From contig JAFBJZ010000641.1 in NCBI GenBank assembly GCA_016785225.1, forward strand, positions 124,001 to 188,000: 64,000 nt of DNA, in the 5' to 3' direction. Shown here piece by piece: positions 10,285 to 20,699 of the stretch. The notes beneath the pieces are model-generated. The model had not been told where the DNA came from. It worked only from the letters and a program-made list of their open reading frames with translations, and ran no database searches. How positions within the stretch are numbered: position 1 is the stretch's first letter; each line of letters begins with the position of its first letter. The position numbers and the translations under genes were made by a program. Source of the stretch: Psettodes erumei (Eukaryota; Chordata; Actinopteri; Pleuronectiformes; Psettodidae).

Positions 10285-10335
10285 GGGGGGGGGGGGTGGA
10301 GGAGAGGGGGGTGGGTGGAGGAGGATGGGTGGGGG
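10285..10335 (+). other. G12-led G-rich tract
   Basis: G12 at 10285-10296 followed by repeated GGAGG, GGGTGGG and GGATGGG blocks, purine-rich and quadruplex-capable. Confidence 0.7.
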
Positions 10336-10374
10336 GATCGCTAAGAAGCTTAAAAGAGTTTTCGGCGTTTGAAT

Positions 10375-10565
10375 GCAATCAAGCGCCATTGAAATGATAC
10401 CAGGTGTCTGGCAGGTGGAGGGAAACAGATGCGCCGGGGTTGGCAGGCTCGGCGGCGTACAGGTGTGAAAAAGAAACGCGCCTGCTCCCTAATTACCGAT
10501 TTAAATGCTTAATTTCTGTGTTTCAATATTGATTGCTACCTTTCTGCTCCTATTTCCCCACGGAG
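10375..10565. promoter_or_regulatory. Candidate conserved non-coding element
   Basis: Unique block containing CAGGTGTCTGGCAGGTGG E-box-type words, CTAATTACCG and CAATATTGATTG. A mix of bHLH/ZEB-type E-boxes (CAGGTG) and homeodomain cores. Confidence 0.35.
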
Positions 10566-10625
10566 CGGACCCGGTGTTTGTCGGCGAGGCCTCGCCGCCG
10601 TGTTTTCTTTCCTTTCTTCTCGCTC

Positions 10626-10651
10626 TTTTTTTTTTTTTTTTTTTTTTAATT

Positions 10652-10691
<40 letters not shown>
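10626..10691. repeat. T22 followed by (CA)19
   Basis: A run of 22 T (10626-10647) is separated by AATTTA from a CA array at 10654-10691. The T-tract/CA order resembles an old reverse-oriented retroposon tail with a microsatellite, but no element body is visible. Confidence 0.9.
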
Positions 10692-10694
<3 letters not shown>

Positions 10695-10798
10695 CCCTCC
10701 CTAAACAAATCTCAGCCTTTTCTCCCGAGCGTCGCTCTGTGTTCATGTTTGGATTCCTTCCCGAATCATTCCTGAGTGATTAAAGGGGGGGTGTTCGC

Positions 10799-10824
10799 GG
10801 GTGGTGGTGGTGGTGGTGGTGGTG
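10799..10824. repeat. (GGT)8 microsatellite
   Basis: Eight or more GGT units followed by GGGTGGGGG. Confidence 0.9.
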
Positions 10825-10904
10825 GGTGGGGGCGTCTTCCCTATTTCATGGCGGGGCAGCAGAAAAGGCCCGCGTGCGGCGGCGGCGCTCCTCTTCTCCC
10901 CGTT

Positions 10905-11230
10905 TTAGATTGGATCATATACTGGTAATGGGACGCACAATCAATGGCCGCGCATTGATGCCAAAAGCTGCCACCCCCACCTGCCCCCCCTCCTCCTCCT
11001 CCTCCACCCACCCCCACCTCCCTCCTTTCAGTGGATCCAGATGGATCTTTATCTGGCGATGTATTGATGAAAATGGCTCCTCTCATTTGCTGGCCCTCCT
11101 TCCTTCCTCCACAGGCGAAATGATAGACTCATGTACCTGCTGTAATTTCTACTTCAGCCTGAGATTTACAACCTGCTGTGCCGCAGGGGAGGAAGAGGAG
11201 GAGGAGGAGGAAGATAATGATGGCTGATGA
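10905..11230. promoter_or_regulatory. Candidate conserved non-coding element
   Basis: CACAATCAATGG and CGCATTGATGCC words before a CCT-rich stretch, then TTTATCTGGCGATG, GTATTGATGAAAATGG and a GAGGA tail. One frame from 10826 is open for 133 codons, but it crosses CCT and GGA repeats and has no recognisable domain. Confidence 0.35.
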
Positions 11231-11324
11231 ATCTGGATAATTGTGCGGGGAAGCGTTTTTTGCGCGTTACTGTTAAGCTGGACACCTTTTTGTGTGTTTG
11301 TGCCGCAGCGGGGACAAAAAGAGG

Positions 11325-11600
11325 AGGAATTATCTCATTATTATTATAAACTGGTCAAATCCTGCCCCGCCATTACCCAGCATCCCTCCTCCACCTCACA
11401 CAACATGTTGTTTTTTTAAATAACGATAAATTAGCTTTAAGCGTAGTTGGACAAATGTCAGAAATTATTATATTAAGTTTATTTCATTCATACTGGGAAA
11501 CATCAAGTTAATTATTAAACGCGTGCTGCAGCACAGGCCAGGAAACCTGCTTTCCTCCCAGAATAAAATAATCCAGCAGATGTAAGTGACGTCACGTTTC
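11325..11600. other. AT-rich unique stretch with a full CRE
   Basis: Low-complexity-free AT-rich sequence ending with a palindromic cAMP-response element TGACGTCA at 11587-11594, followed by CG. It may be an additional regulatory block. Confidence 0.3.
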
Positions 11601-11639
11601 CACGGCGATACTTAAAGAAAAGCGTTTCTGAGTTCGCTT

Positions 11640-12520
11640 TATTGACGGGCGTCACACGACCCGTCAAACAATATTACGTTACGCTATGACTTCATCGGGC
11701 CCCAGTTGGCGGCGGCGATGTCGGTACGCGCCGTGAGCGGGTCGTGGAAAAGTTGACTCTAATCCCAAAACCCGTCCCAGACCACCCCGTTACCCCCCCG
11801 CCCCCTCTCGATGGGAAGCCGTTTGATTTCCTGGAGGCGGCGTGTCCGGGACGGCGCTGGGGCGGCGCACGCTGGGACCGGCCCGGGCCCCGCCGCGCCG
11901 GCTCCCGTTGCAGGCCAACAGCTGCCTCTCCCAGGTGGCCTGACATTTGAGTCGCAGCCGGGCCAGATTAGATGGAAGGTGTACGGAGCGGGACAGACGG
12001 CAGGAGGATGACGAAGAGGAGGAGGAGGAAGGCAGGACGATTAACTTAGTGCCAGGTCCTTGTGCGTACGGGGTTGGAAGGCGAGGAGAAAAGGGGGAGG
12101 GGGGGCCTCGGGGACAACCTGAGCCCCTGGATTTGAGTCCAGATGGCTGGCCAGGGCACCCAGAGGACCCCCACCCCCCCCCCCTTATTGATTTAGGAGG
12201 GAAAACAGAGAACCTGGCTTTGCGAGCACCAACTGTACCGTACACGACCTGCATGGCTGCTCCTCTCCATCCTCATCTCAGGTTATCTGCGCCGACCCCA
12301 GGGGCCGCGGGGGCGGGTGGAGATATGAATATAAGTCGACTGATTTAGCGGGTCGGATGTAAAGCGGGTCGCACGTCTCTCGCAGGTCTAATCCCCCCCC
12401 CCCTTTTCTCTTTGGCGGCGAAAAAAGTGTGCGCTGATATGAGACGGTTACCGGCGCCGTGGAAGCGAATAGAAGCCTGAACGGTGCAGCGTTAATACAA
12501 AGCGGCGCTCAGCCGGCGAG
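11640..12520. other. GC-rich spacer, no gene recognised
   Basis: CpG-rich sequence with overlapping random frames up to 154 codons on both strands, which is what GC-rich DNA produces. It contains a GAGGA run near 12010-12030 and C runs at 12173-12184 and 12391-12402. No domain, start context or splice structure supports a gene. Confidence 0.5.
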
Positions 12521-13860
12521 CGGGATCAGATTTGTAGGAACACATGAAAGGGGACATGGGTATAAATATGTATGCGGCCCTTGGAGTGGAGCCCTGTCTG
12601 TACGCCCATTAGTACAGTTTTTGTGACGCCGTCGATCTATTGTCAGTGTGTTAGCGCACATACACACTCTATTATGCCCCCCGACATGACGACGGGAAAT
12701 ATCACTGACTGAACATACAGTCGGCGCCACGTTTTATATGAATAATTCAGGCCAGATCTTACAGGCGGTTCATGAAAGAGACAAAAATCCAGTTTTTTTG
12801 GGGGGGGAAAGCGTTTGATCCACAATGTGAGTATTTCCTCACAGGTAAATGAAATTACAGGAGCATGTGATCATTTGTCAATACTGTCGATCGGCTATGA
12901 AACCGATCCCCGTCGGGCCGGGGGTCCGGAGCAGGGAGGGAGGTAACCGGACGCCCACGTCCCGCCGAGACGATCGACCGGCCACGTGACCCCCCCTGTT
13001 TTTGTGCGTCCCGCGTCGGGCTTAATGAGTTGCTGTTTACATGTTTGTGCGTCTTTGCAGGCACCTGAGGCGGCGGAGAGATTTTTGCGTGTGCGGGTGC
13101 ACCTTGACGCCGGCGGTGGTGTCAGGGCCCCTGGATGTTGTTGTTGTTGTGCGTTTGTGCTGGGTAATTAGCCTGCCCACGTCAGATTGCGTGTTTTGTG
13201 TTTGCATGATGTAACCCACATCACACGGAGGAAAACGCAACGTGCAAAAGGAGCTTTAATGGATCATCGCGCGCACCTGCAGGCGCAGGATCGATACGCA
13301 GCATCGCTGAGGCGTTTGTTGCGTTTACACGGCGACTACACAACGTTCCTGCCTTTGCACGTCGACAACTCAAGACTGGACAAGTGAAGCTGCTGGTTCT
13401 GGAGGCCCGATGGCTCGTGCCGGGTCGCACCACGTGTTGCTCTGCACGAAGGATGTAAGACCCAGCGCCGTTGCCTCCTTTTGTGCGTCTGTGAGATGTT
13501 GTGTGTAATCCCGGCTTTCCGTTTTGTGCGTTTTCACTAAATTGAGGGATCTCCCTAAATACCAGTGAAGACAGCGATTTGGCTTCCCCCTCCTTTTGTT
13601 GCGTCTTGTTTTGCTCCGCGCTAACGCTGCCTGGCGATGCCAGCGTTTATGACGATCGTCTCCAGGCGGGCGTGGCGCGGCGTGCGCGGCGTGTGCAGCA
13701 TGTGCGGCGCGTGTGTGCCACGGGATCCGGTTCCGTTCCAAACATACATGTGGTTCGGGTAAGAAGCTTCGATGGGAATAAAACCTCCGCGTCACGTGAG
13801 CGGCGCAATCTGATTTTTAAGAGTGTGTGCAGACGTGTTACTTCCTCGTTGGCGTGTGAG
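12520..13860. other. CpG-containing spacer enriched in TTTGTGCGT words
   Basis: No gene is recognised. The sequence repeatedly uses TTTTGTGCGT-like words (12999-13010, 13044-13053, 13479-13489, 13522-13531), suggesting a decayed short-motif expansion. A short AT-rich block at 12520-12640 (TATAAATATGTATG) may be regulatory. Confidence 0.4.
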
Positions 13861-13864
13861 AAGT

Positions 13865-13867
<3 letters not shown>

Positions 13868-13905
<38 letters not shown>
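13868..13905. repeat. (GT)19 microsatellite
   Basis: 38 nt of perfect GT. It produces the spurious Val-Cys and Thr-His frames on the two strands. Confidence 0.95.
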
Positions 13906-13906
<1 letters not shown>

Positions 13907-14354
13907 GGCGGAAACATTTAAGTGTGTGTGGTGATAATTGAAGCCCACTCGCTCCTGTGGGACCGCGCTGATGTGCAGTGCGGTCTGATGCTGAAAGGTG
14001 TGTATTGTTTTATTGCTCACGAGTGTTGCCGTGGGGGGGGTAAAACCTGAACCGGGTTCAGACCTGTTTGTGGACCTCTGGGGGGGGGGAACCCGGAACA
14101 AAGATCGGTTCTGTCCAGCAGCTTCGGTCCGAGCCGCTCGGACTCCAGCGAAACGTTGCAGTTGTTGTAAAACGACTGTATTTAATGCCTTTGCAATGCT
14201 GCTGGATGCCCCCTCCACCACCATCCACCCACCCACCACCACCCACCCAACCCAACCCCCTTCCTGTGTAATGTCTCCATGGCAGGGGCGCTCAGATATG
14301 GGATTTATAGGTCACAGCTGCAAACACGGCTCAGGGCAACGCGCCATTGTTCTT

Positions 14355-14480
14355 TCTGCCTGAGTACAAGGTGTATTAAACACACATATGCTGCTAAATG
14401 AATATTTAGATTGCTACCCTTTATTATTAGTCTGTCCTGGAAACATTTGAATATCACCTCCAGCATTGTTTAGCTTATCT
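14355..14480. promoter_or_regulatory. Candidate conserved non-coding element
   Basis: AT-rich block with AAATGAATATTTAG, TTATTATTAG and CATTTGAATATC words. It is repeat-free until the T10/G13 tract at 14502-14528. Confidence 0.35.
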
Positions 14481-14515
14481 ACCCTCCTATACCCCTCTGT
14501 TGTTTTTTTTTTACT

Positions 14516-14528
14516 GGGGGGGGGGGGG
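14516..14528. repeat. Poly(G) tract, G13
   Basis: An uninterrupted run of 13 G immediately after a run of T. Confidence 0.9.
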
Positions 14529-14544
14529 ACGCCACGGCGTGCTC

Positions 14545-14900
14545 AGCGATGTATAATCACCTTGAAATTAATTAATCGTAACACAACAACGCCAGCGATA
14601 GCATCGCTCCCTCTTTTGTCTGGCCGCCCGCTCTCTCTCTGGCCGTCCTGCACGCCGCCGAGCTAAAATGGCTGCTATCTCCGAGCGCCGCGCGCGTGTG
14701 TGGGGTCTCGGCGAGTAATTAATCTCAATGAAGCCCGTAGCTGAGGTGGGTATGACGGCCCCGAATTCAATTACCCCGCCGCCGCCGCCGCCGCCGAACC
14801 TCCGACCGGCACGCCGCGCTTTAGCGCGAGGAAATATGCCGCCTCTGTTTTCCCAGGTTAATATGCGCCACCTGAGCCTTATCGTCATTTAAGCGGTGTG
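14545..14900. promoter_or_regulatory. Candidate conserved non-coding element
   Basis: Contains AAATTAATTAATCG, GAGTAATTAATCTC and TTCAATTACCCC homeodomain words, split by a CpG-rich centre. A (CCG)7 run lies at 14776-14796. An ATGGCTGCT start-like word near 14668 opens only a 16-codon frame and is not a gene. Confidence 0.35.
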
Positions 14901-15477
14901 CAGATATTGTCGTATAACACGCACACGGGTTCGACTGCGAGGAGGATGCACGTGCAGTCTGACTGCAGATTCAGAACCAGGTGACCAAAAGTGTTCCTTT
15001 TAAACCTGCCGTTATCACAACTGACGCTGGAGGTTGTTTCCTTCCAATCAGCTGACTGCGGTGTTTGCGATACATAACACGATTGGATATTGATCGATAT
15101 CCTCGTCCTCATTGATTCCTGGTTGACAAAACGCTGTATTTCCACTTTAATTATTCGCTTTGCTGCGTCCGGCCCAGATGGACGTCAATACCTGCAGATC
15201 TGGAGGGAAGGGGATGAGGGGACGACTCACCTGCTCTTCCTCCTTTTCCGGCGCTTCGTCCCGACTTTGTGAAGTTTGCGCAGTTCCCCCGCAGCACCTC
15301 ACCTCGCAACCGCGGTTCTGGCGCTGAGGAAAACGTGTTGTCGGACGGCAGCCAAACCACCTACGCACGGGTCACGGCGAGAGCCGGCGCCGCGCGAGGC
15401 TTCTCGCTTTAACCTCGAAAATCCCCGCTGCCTTTTGCATGAATAAGATAAAATGAAGGCAGAGAGGTTGGTTCGGT

Positions 15478-15488
<11 letters not shown>

Positions 15489-15527
<39 letters not shown>

Positions 15528-15541
15528 ATGGGGGGGGGGGG
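15489..15541. repeat. (GT)18 plus G12
   Basis: GT array at 15489-15525 followed after a few bases by a run of 12 G (15530-15541). Confidence 0.95.
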
Positions 15542-15706
15542 CGGTCACATGTCTCCAGATGAGTTCTATGCAAAACAAAAACGTTAATACACGCAGCAAG
15601 CGTGACGGCGGGCGGCGCACCTTCCCATAAATCACTGTGGTTTTAATCACACCTGTCTCGCCTTCTCTTCGCCGCCATCCCTGGAGAAATTGTTTCGCCC
15701 GCCCGC

Positions 15707-15743
<37 letters not shown>
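15707..15743. repeat. (CT)n microsatellite
   Basis: About 37 nt of CT with one interruption, continuing as an imperfect TCTCT stretch to about 15760. Confidence 0.9.
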
Positions 15744-15909
15744 GATTCTCTCTATCTCACTTGTGCTCAATTATCTAGCAGCTCTTTCGGTGTTTATTTA
15801 TTTATCCAAAGTTCATGTACAGTATGCATGCACAAATTTTCTCCTGGGGGAGCGAGAGCGGCTCAGCGGAGCGTGGCGGCTAACCACACCAGCAGCGGGG
15901 GAAGGAAGT

Positions 15910-15960
15910 GGAGGAGGAGGAGGAGGAGGAGGAGGAGGAGGAGGAGGAGAAGGAGGAGAG
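15910..15960. repeat. (GGA)n microsatellite
   Basis: About 13 perfect GGA units to 15949, then an imperfect tail. It encodes runs of glycine, glutamate or arginine in random frames. Confidence 0.95.
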
Positions 15961-16016
15961 GGCAGGAGAAGCAGATTAAAGGTTTAGCTGCACATTTTCT
16001 CGGAGGGAGACCCTAA

Positions 16017-16110
16017 AGGTTGCTGGTTTGTTTCCCAACGCCCACCGGGGGATGGAGAAATCCTCTGTGAGCGATCGTTGATTAGTTGCCTTTGAGCAAG
16101 GCACAACTTT
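16017..16110 (+). mobile_element. Remnant of a teleost interspersed repeat (SINE/MITE-like)
   Basis: It begins with AGGTTGCTGGTTTG and continues, after about 75 bp, with TTTGAGCAAGGCAC (16091-16104). This pairing, a box-B-like GGTTTGNNTCCC followed by CTTGAGCAAGGCAC, is a hallmark I recognise from a very common dispersed repeat of teleost genomes. The copy is diverged and truncated, and I cannot assign a named family without a library search. Confidence 0.5.
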
Positions 16111-16529
16111 CCAACTTCACGACTTTGTCTGCGGCAGCGACGGATTAACGCGCATTAACGGCGTAGCGATGCAGGTTTCCTCGGCTGCACCACCTTCCAC
16201 AGATTCATAAACACGCAGTTAAACGCTTCCTGTGTGCCGAGGGATTTTTGTTTCCCTTCTTTAAATCCCGGGAACGTTCTTCTTGGAGTTTTTACGAGCA
16301 TAAAACACGGACTGAATCGCCGTTGTGCGACCAGCTGGGCGAAAAAAACAAAAAACAGTTTGTGTTTACATAAAAATGGCAGAAGGTAGCGCAGGGAAAG
16401 CGGCGGAGAGAAAAAGGAAGTGAAGTGGCCAACAACACGGGGCTTAGGAGGGAGGGAAAGAGCGAAGGATTTTCCTCTTTTTTCCCACAGACATTGAAAA
16501 ACACAAGGGAGTTGTGCGTTTCCGCTGAG

Positions 16530-16890
16530 GGAGCGGCAGGTAAAGGCTAATTAGAGGCCGTATCGCAGCGGCAGCAGGGCCTGAGCCACTTTCGCTGGGC
16601 GGCGAGGTAAACAACGCGGCTTGTTGCTGTGACAGCCCAGATAAAGTGGTATTTACCTTTCAGTCGCGGGTTTCTCTTACAGCCCGCGTATGTACGCCGC
16701 GTTTATTTTGCAAGCGAGTGTCAACACGGCCTCAGAGAGAAGAGGAAAGTGGATGCACAATGCAATTATGGACTTAGCCGGAATGGAAATGAGGGCGGCG
16801 GCGCTAGCGGAGCAGGACGATGGAGCCTTATTTACACAGGACTAATATCACCTGGGGGATGTTCAGCGGTTTGTAAAAACTGCACACGGA
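16530..16890. promoter_or_regulatory. Candidate conserved non-coding element
   Basis: Repeat-free block with GGCTAATTAGAGG, CAGATAAAGTGG, GTATTTACC, GCAATTATGG and GGACTAATATCACC. The one longer frame (89 codons) shows no domain. Confidence 0.38.
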
Positions 16891-17204
16891 AAATTTAACC
16901 GCCGCTGCTTTTGCCTTTTTACTCCGCAATTAACAATCGACGCTTCTTCCGTCTTGGCGAAACCTTAAGGAGGAAAAAAACTTGACTCTTTTTTCTTTCT
17001 TGGTGAAGCCCGACCTCTGCGGCGATGTCAGGACGCCTTCACCTGTCGGATACTTTAGCGGATAGCGACGTTAGCCGCACCTTTTCAAAACAAAGCTCTC
17101 CCCCCCCCCCTAACAACAACCCTGCAATTAAGGAGGCCTTTTCTCACAGCCAGCAGCTTCTTCTTCTCTCTTTTTTTTTTTTTTTGCTTTATTCCGACAA
17201 TTTC

Positions 17205-17405
17205 CAGCAACTCTAGCAGACACCTTAAGTGGCGCTAAGTGATCAAAGAGGGGAGTGCATATTGGATAACGCAATTAGGCCATCGCTGAGAGAGGGGGGG
17301 GGTAACAAAGAGAGAGACCAGAGAGGGACTCTGCGCAGATAATGGCTTGTAAACAGAGGACATTACTTTACACAGAGATTATTCAGATCCCGACCCGACA
17401 CCGGA
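17205..17405. promoter_or_regulatory. Candidate conserved non-coding element
   Basis: Has an NKX2-type TTAAGTGG (17225-17232), TAAGTG again at 17236, an ATCAAAG TCF/LEF-type core (17242-17248) and GCAATTAGGCC. The centre is interrupted by a G-rich/GA stretch. Motif clustering is the only evidence. Confidence 0.38.
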
Positions 17406-17746
17406 TGCACCGGGGCTCGATTAGCGGCGGCGTCGCGCCCGGTGGGAGACGGGAGCCCGGATCACTTTAGTTCGGAAATGGGAGAAAATGGCAGCGGCAG
17501 GACTCGTCGCCCCTGCGCTAAAAAGTTGATTCCCTAATTGCCGAGCTCCAAAAAACAAAAAGAGCGCCGGGCCGAGAGGGAGCGTGAGGACGTCTCGTCA
17601 AAGAGGATTTTTCTCCGCCCGCCCGCCCGCCGCCTCCACCCCCTCCGCCCCTTCCTCACATTTTTCTCCCTGCTTGTCATTGGCGTACTTAACAAGAGGA
17701 CATAAGTGGCTCCTCTCATCATAATGGAGATCCGAGAATATAAAGA

Positions 17747-17747
<1 letters not shown>

Positions 17748-17779
<32 letters not shown>
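17748..17779. repeat. (TG)16 microsatellite
   Basis: 32 nt of perfect TG. Confidence 0.95.
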
Positions 17780-17780
<1 letters not shown>

Positions 17781-17869
17781 TCGTGGCGGTAACGGGCCAG
17801 TGTTGTGGTGAAGAGAGGAAGTGGTGGTTTCCTCCACCCACCCCCCCACCCCCACCACCGGTGCTAAAT

Positions 17870-18020
17870 GACTCGGGTCAAACGGTCAAAACGTAATTAT
17901 CACTGAGGACGGCAGTGGTCGCCAGTCAACCTGCTTACCTGACATTAACCCCAGTCTGAACTAACAGGAGGCCCCGGCTGCCCCGGGGAGCCCCATGCTA
18001 ATTAGAAGCAGAGTTTGCAG
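17870..18020. promoter_or_regulatory. Candidate conserved non-coding element
   Basis: Unique block with AACGTAATTATCAC, GACATTAACC and a GCTAATTAG word, located between two GT arrays. Confidence 0.35.

Positions 18021-18021
<1 letters not shown>

Positions 18022-18055
<34 letters not shown>
18022..18055. repeat. (TG)17 microsatellite
   Basis: 34 nt of perfect TG. Confidence 0.95.
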
Positions 18056-18056
<1 letters not shown>

Positions 18057-18219
18057 AGATCTAATAGGGATCAGTGCTGTGGGAGCTTTCTATACATCTG
18101 CCGTCTGGCTGAGACCCACCGCACCTGAGACTCGCAGGCTTGGCTGCGGCCGCGCTCCCCTGGAAGCTTTGAGGCTCCGCGGGTGCAGCGTGGCGCCACT
18201 TCTGGCACAAGTGTGTGTC

Positions 18220-18224
<5 letters not shown>

Positions 18225-18272
<48 letters not shown>
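18225..18272. repeat. (GT)24 microsatellite
   Basis: 48 nt of perfect GT preceded by an imperfect GTGTGTCTGTCT stretch. It ties for the longest perfect dinucleotide array seen here. Confidence 0.95.
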
Positions 18273-18273
<1 letters not shown>

Positions 18274-18619
18274 GTGGTTTGAATTCCAATTGTATTTGAG
18301 TGGGAAGTCTGCGGCACTAAAGGCTGCATTCACGGTGCATCTGAGAGCGCTGACGGAGCTGATGTTTTCTAATCACGGCGCCTTTTTTTTTTCTTCCCCC
18401 CCTTCCAACAACATTGTGTGTTTATTTGTCTGTTTTATTTGTCGTTCACGGGAAAGTGCTCGGCTCCGATGGGCTTGTAACACATGAAATATATTGCTGC
18501 AGTGGTGGAAGTTTAAAAAAATAAAAGAAGCATTACTGTGGAAAAGCACAAATTAAATCTTTGCAGCGGGCTCGTTTTCTTTGTGGTAGTTTTTAAAAAT
18601 TGCATCAAATTTCAATTAA

Positions 18620-18905
18620 ATTTGGTGGAGAATGTGTTTGCTGCAGATATTGTGCAGGAACTTCTGCAGGATTATTCTTTGTTTTTTTCAACTTTGGCAG
18701 ATATTGAGGGTTTTTAGGCCCGTCAGTTGGACTGCTGGATGGATGGGTATGAAACATTTATGATCCCCAGATGATGAATCCCAGTGACTTTTCTTTCAGC
18801 GCCACCCAGAGGTTCACGTCTTATGGTTTTTAGTGAAGTGCCTGGATGCGCAAAATTCATCAGAATATTATTTCCCCCCGGCCTTTCCTTCAGCGCCACC
18901 GTTAG
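18620..18905 (+). mobile_element. Degraded copy of a percomorph interspersed repeat
   Basis: Carries, in order, CTGGATGGATGGGTATGAAA, CCCCAGATGATGAATCCCAG, TGACTTTTCTTTCAGCGCCA and TTTTTAGTGAAGTGCC. The order matches a dispersed repeat I recognise from many percomorph genomes, whose copies read 'TGGATGGATTGCCATGAAA ... CCCCAGAGGATGAATCC ... TGACTTTTCCTCTAGCGCCACC ... TTTTGAGTGAAATGTCTC'. The key word TTCAGCGCCACC occurs twice (18795-18806 and 18889-18900), in line with the internal repetition of that element. The 5' limit is uncertain and there is no coding capacity. Confidence 0.6.
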
Positions 18906-19240
18906 ATCTGAATTTTAATTCGCCTGATGCGTTTGCAAACAAACGCCGCGCCGTGTGTTTACTCCTGCAAACGTTGGCGCGGTAACACCTGTTTTTGTTG
19001 TCGTTACCCTGCGGCGTGTTAACCTGCAGACGTGACTCCCGGTAAAACGCGCCGTGACGTTAGCGCCCGGCGTGCAGCGTTGGCATTTCCCCCCGCTCGA
19101 CATCGAGAAGACCAGATTACATAAATGGACGCGGGTGGGGGCGGGCGGAGGGGCTCGGCCCCTCTTGTAACGCACGTCACCTCCGACGCTTGACTCCCGC
19201 TCACTCGTTGCGACGCGGGGGGAAGAAAGAGGCCCGGGGA

Positions 19241-19267
19241 AGCAGCAGCAGCAGCAGCAGCAGCAGC
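19241..19267. repeat. (AGC)9 microsatellite
   Basis: 27 nt of perfect CAG/CTG-type triplet repeat, the only long one of this class in the window. It lies in non-coding CpG-rich sequence. Confidence 0.95.
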
Positions 19268-19395
19268 CTCGCGGTCATCTTTAATTCATGCCATTAAATA
19301 TGCAGGAGCAGCCCTCCTCATACCAGCTGTTAGACGCTGTTAGTAAGCCATAATTCACGAGTTCAAATCCGAGCAAATTGAGGGCAAGGTCGGGC
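19268..19395. promoter_or_regulatory. Candidate conserved non-coding element
   Basis: Contains TTTAATTCATGCCATTAAA, GTTAGTAAGCCATAATTCAC and several ATTA cores just downstream of the AGC array. The weakly related GC-rich sequence to 19830 also lacks genes. Confidence 0.35.
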
Positions 19396-19845
19396 CGAGC
19401 GGCGGCCGGAGAGGCATTATCCCGCGGCGGAGGGATGAGCGAGCGGTTCGGTCAGGTGCGGCTTGTTAATCCTGGCGGCCGCTGCGAGATAAAGCGACGC
19501 ACCGCCCTTACAAATGCACACATACTACAACAGCCATCCATCTATCTCCGCGCGCCTCCTTTTATTCCCGGCCGTGAATAAGCACCTCATTGACGCGGTG
19601 CACCTGCACGAGCGCAGCGGGGGCGCGTGCGCGTTCGCGTGTCTGTGCAGGAAATCACCATTTCAATATAGCTCTGATTAAACTTCCCATTTACCGCGGT
19701 GAAAGTAGACAGGAACCTTCTCTTGGCAGGTTGCCTCCCGCGGCGGGCCGCTGCCAAGCTCTTTGAAACCCAATCAGTTTTCAGTCCTCAGATCACTATC
19801 CGCTCCTTAGTCTCTCCTCCCAGATCGGCAGCTCGCGTTGCAGGC

Positions 19846-19885
19846 TGGAGGGTGGAGGGTGGAGGGTGGTGGTGGTGGTGGTGGT
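19846..19885. repeat. (GGAGGGT)n / (GGT)n tract
   Basis: Tandem GGTGGAG units grade into six GGT triplets. Confidence 0.85.
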
Positions 19886-20263
19886 TGGTCATCCATCAAC
19901 GCAGCCAGCTGGCATTGGATCAACACCCACCGAGTCCAGCAGGCACCTGTTGGGAGGCTGCTAGGTGCAGCACGCTGCAAAAAAAACAAAAAAACAAGGC
20001 ATAGTCTCACATGGAGAAGATCGTGGCTTCCTGGTGTCCCGCAGGGCGTCTCAAATTATTTCCTGCCGCGAGGAACTTCTCCATTTTCAGAGCGTTGCAT
20101 TGTGGGTCGCCTCGGTGTCAACTCGTCACGTCTGCAGAGTGTTTTTTTTTTTTTCCACTTTGAATCCGCCTTATATTTCTACATTTGTGCACGTCTTTGC
20201 CTTTAATTCGGAAGGAATTGCGTCATTTGCAAAACCTCGAGAGCGCCGTGCAGCGAAGGATGG

Positions 20264-20266
<3 letters not shown>

Positions 20267-20297
<31 letters not shown>
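20267..20297. repeat. (GT)15 microsatellite
   Basis: 31 nt of perfect GT followed by a GA-rich stretch. Confidence 0.95.
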
Positions 20298-20298
<1 letters not shown>

Positions 20299-20474
20299 AG
20301 GGAAGAGGTGGAGAGAGGGAGAGTTTGACCGCAGTGACCACGGGAATTAGAGAGAGAGCTTATCCCCGCGTCGGTATCAACACGTATAAGCCCAACGCTC
20401 CGTTTCAACCCCCGGAAACCTGCCGTCCAATCCATCAAAACGCGGCTCCCGTCGACACAAACCTCCCTCCCCGC

Positions 20475-20660
20475 CTGTATTTGTCTTCCTAATTAATTAC
20501 TTCACATGCCACAGTATGTTTTTCAAATGATAGATGATGGAAAATTATAGCGGCGGTGTCCCGGGCACAGCCGGCGGTAGATTTGTGCAGTCAGCTTCCA
20601 GCCTGCATTACCTGAGTAGATCTGGCAGCGAGCCCGAGCGCTCGCACAGGACGCCGCTGA
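20475..20660. promoter_or_regulatory. Candidate conserved non-coding element
   Basis: Begins with CCTAATTAATTACTTCAC and continues with CAAATGATAGATGATGG, GAAAATTATAG and a TGCATTACCTGAG word. No open frame of interest. Confidence 0.38.
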
Positions 20661-20699
20661 TTTGATTTTTGGCGTGTAAGAGGCTTTTTCTAAAAAAAA

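Noticed and set aside
10626..10691. T22 plus CA array as the tail of an inserted retroposon
   Set aside because: No element body or target-site duplication could be identified beside it.
11030..11120. Possible exon after CCTCCTTTCAG, reading DPDGSLSGDVLMKMA
   Set aside because: The acceptor is only part of a CCT-rich stretch, no donor follows within the open frame, and the peptide is not recognised.
19360..19380. GAGTTCAAATCCGAGC as a tRNA T-arm
   Set aside because: No acceptor stem, D-arm or box A lies at the right distance upstream.
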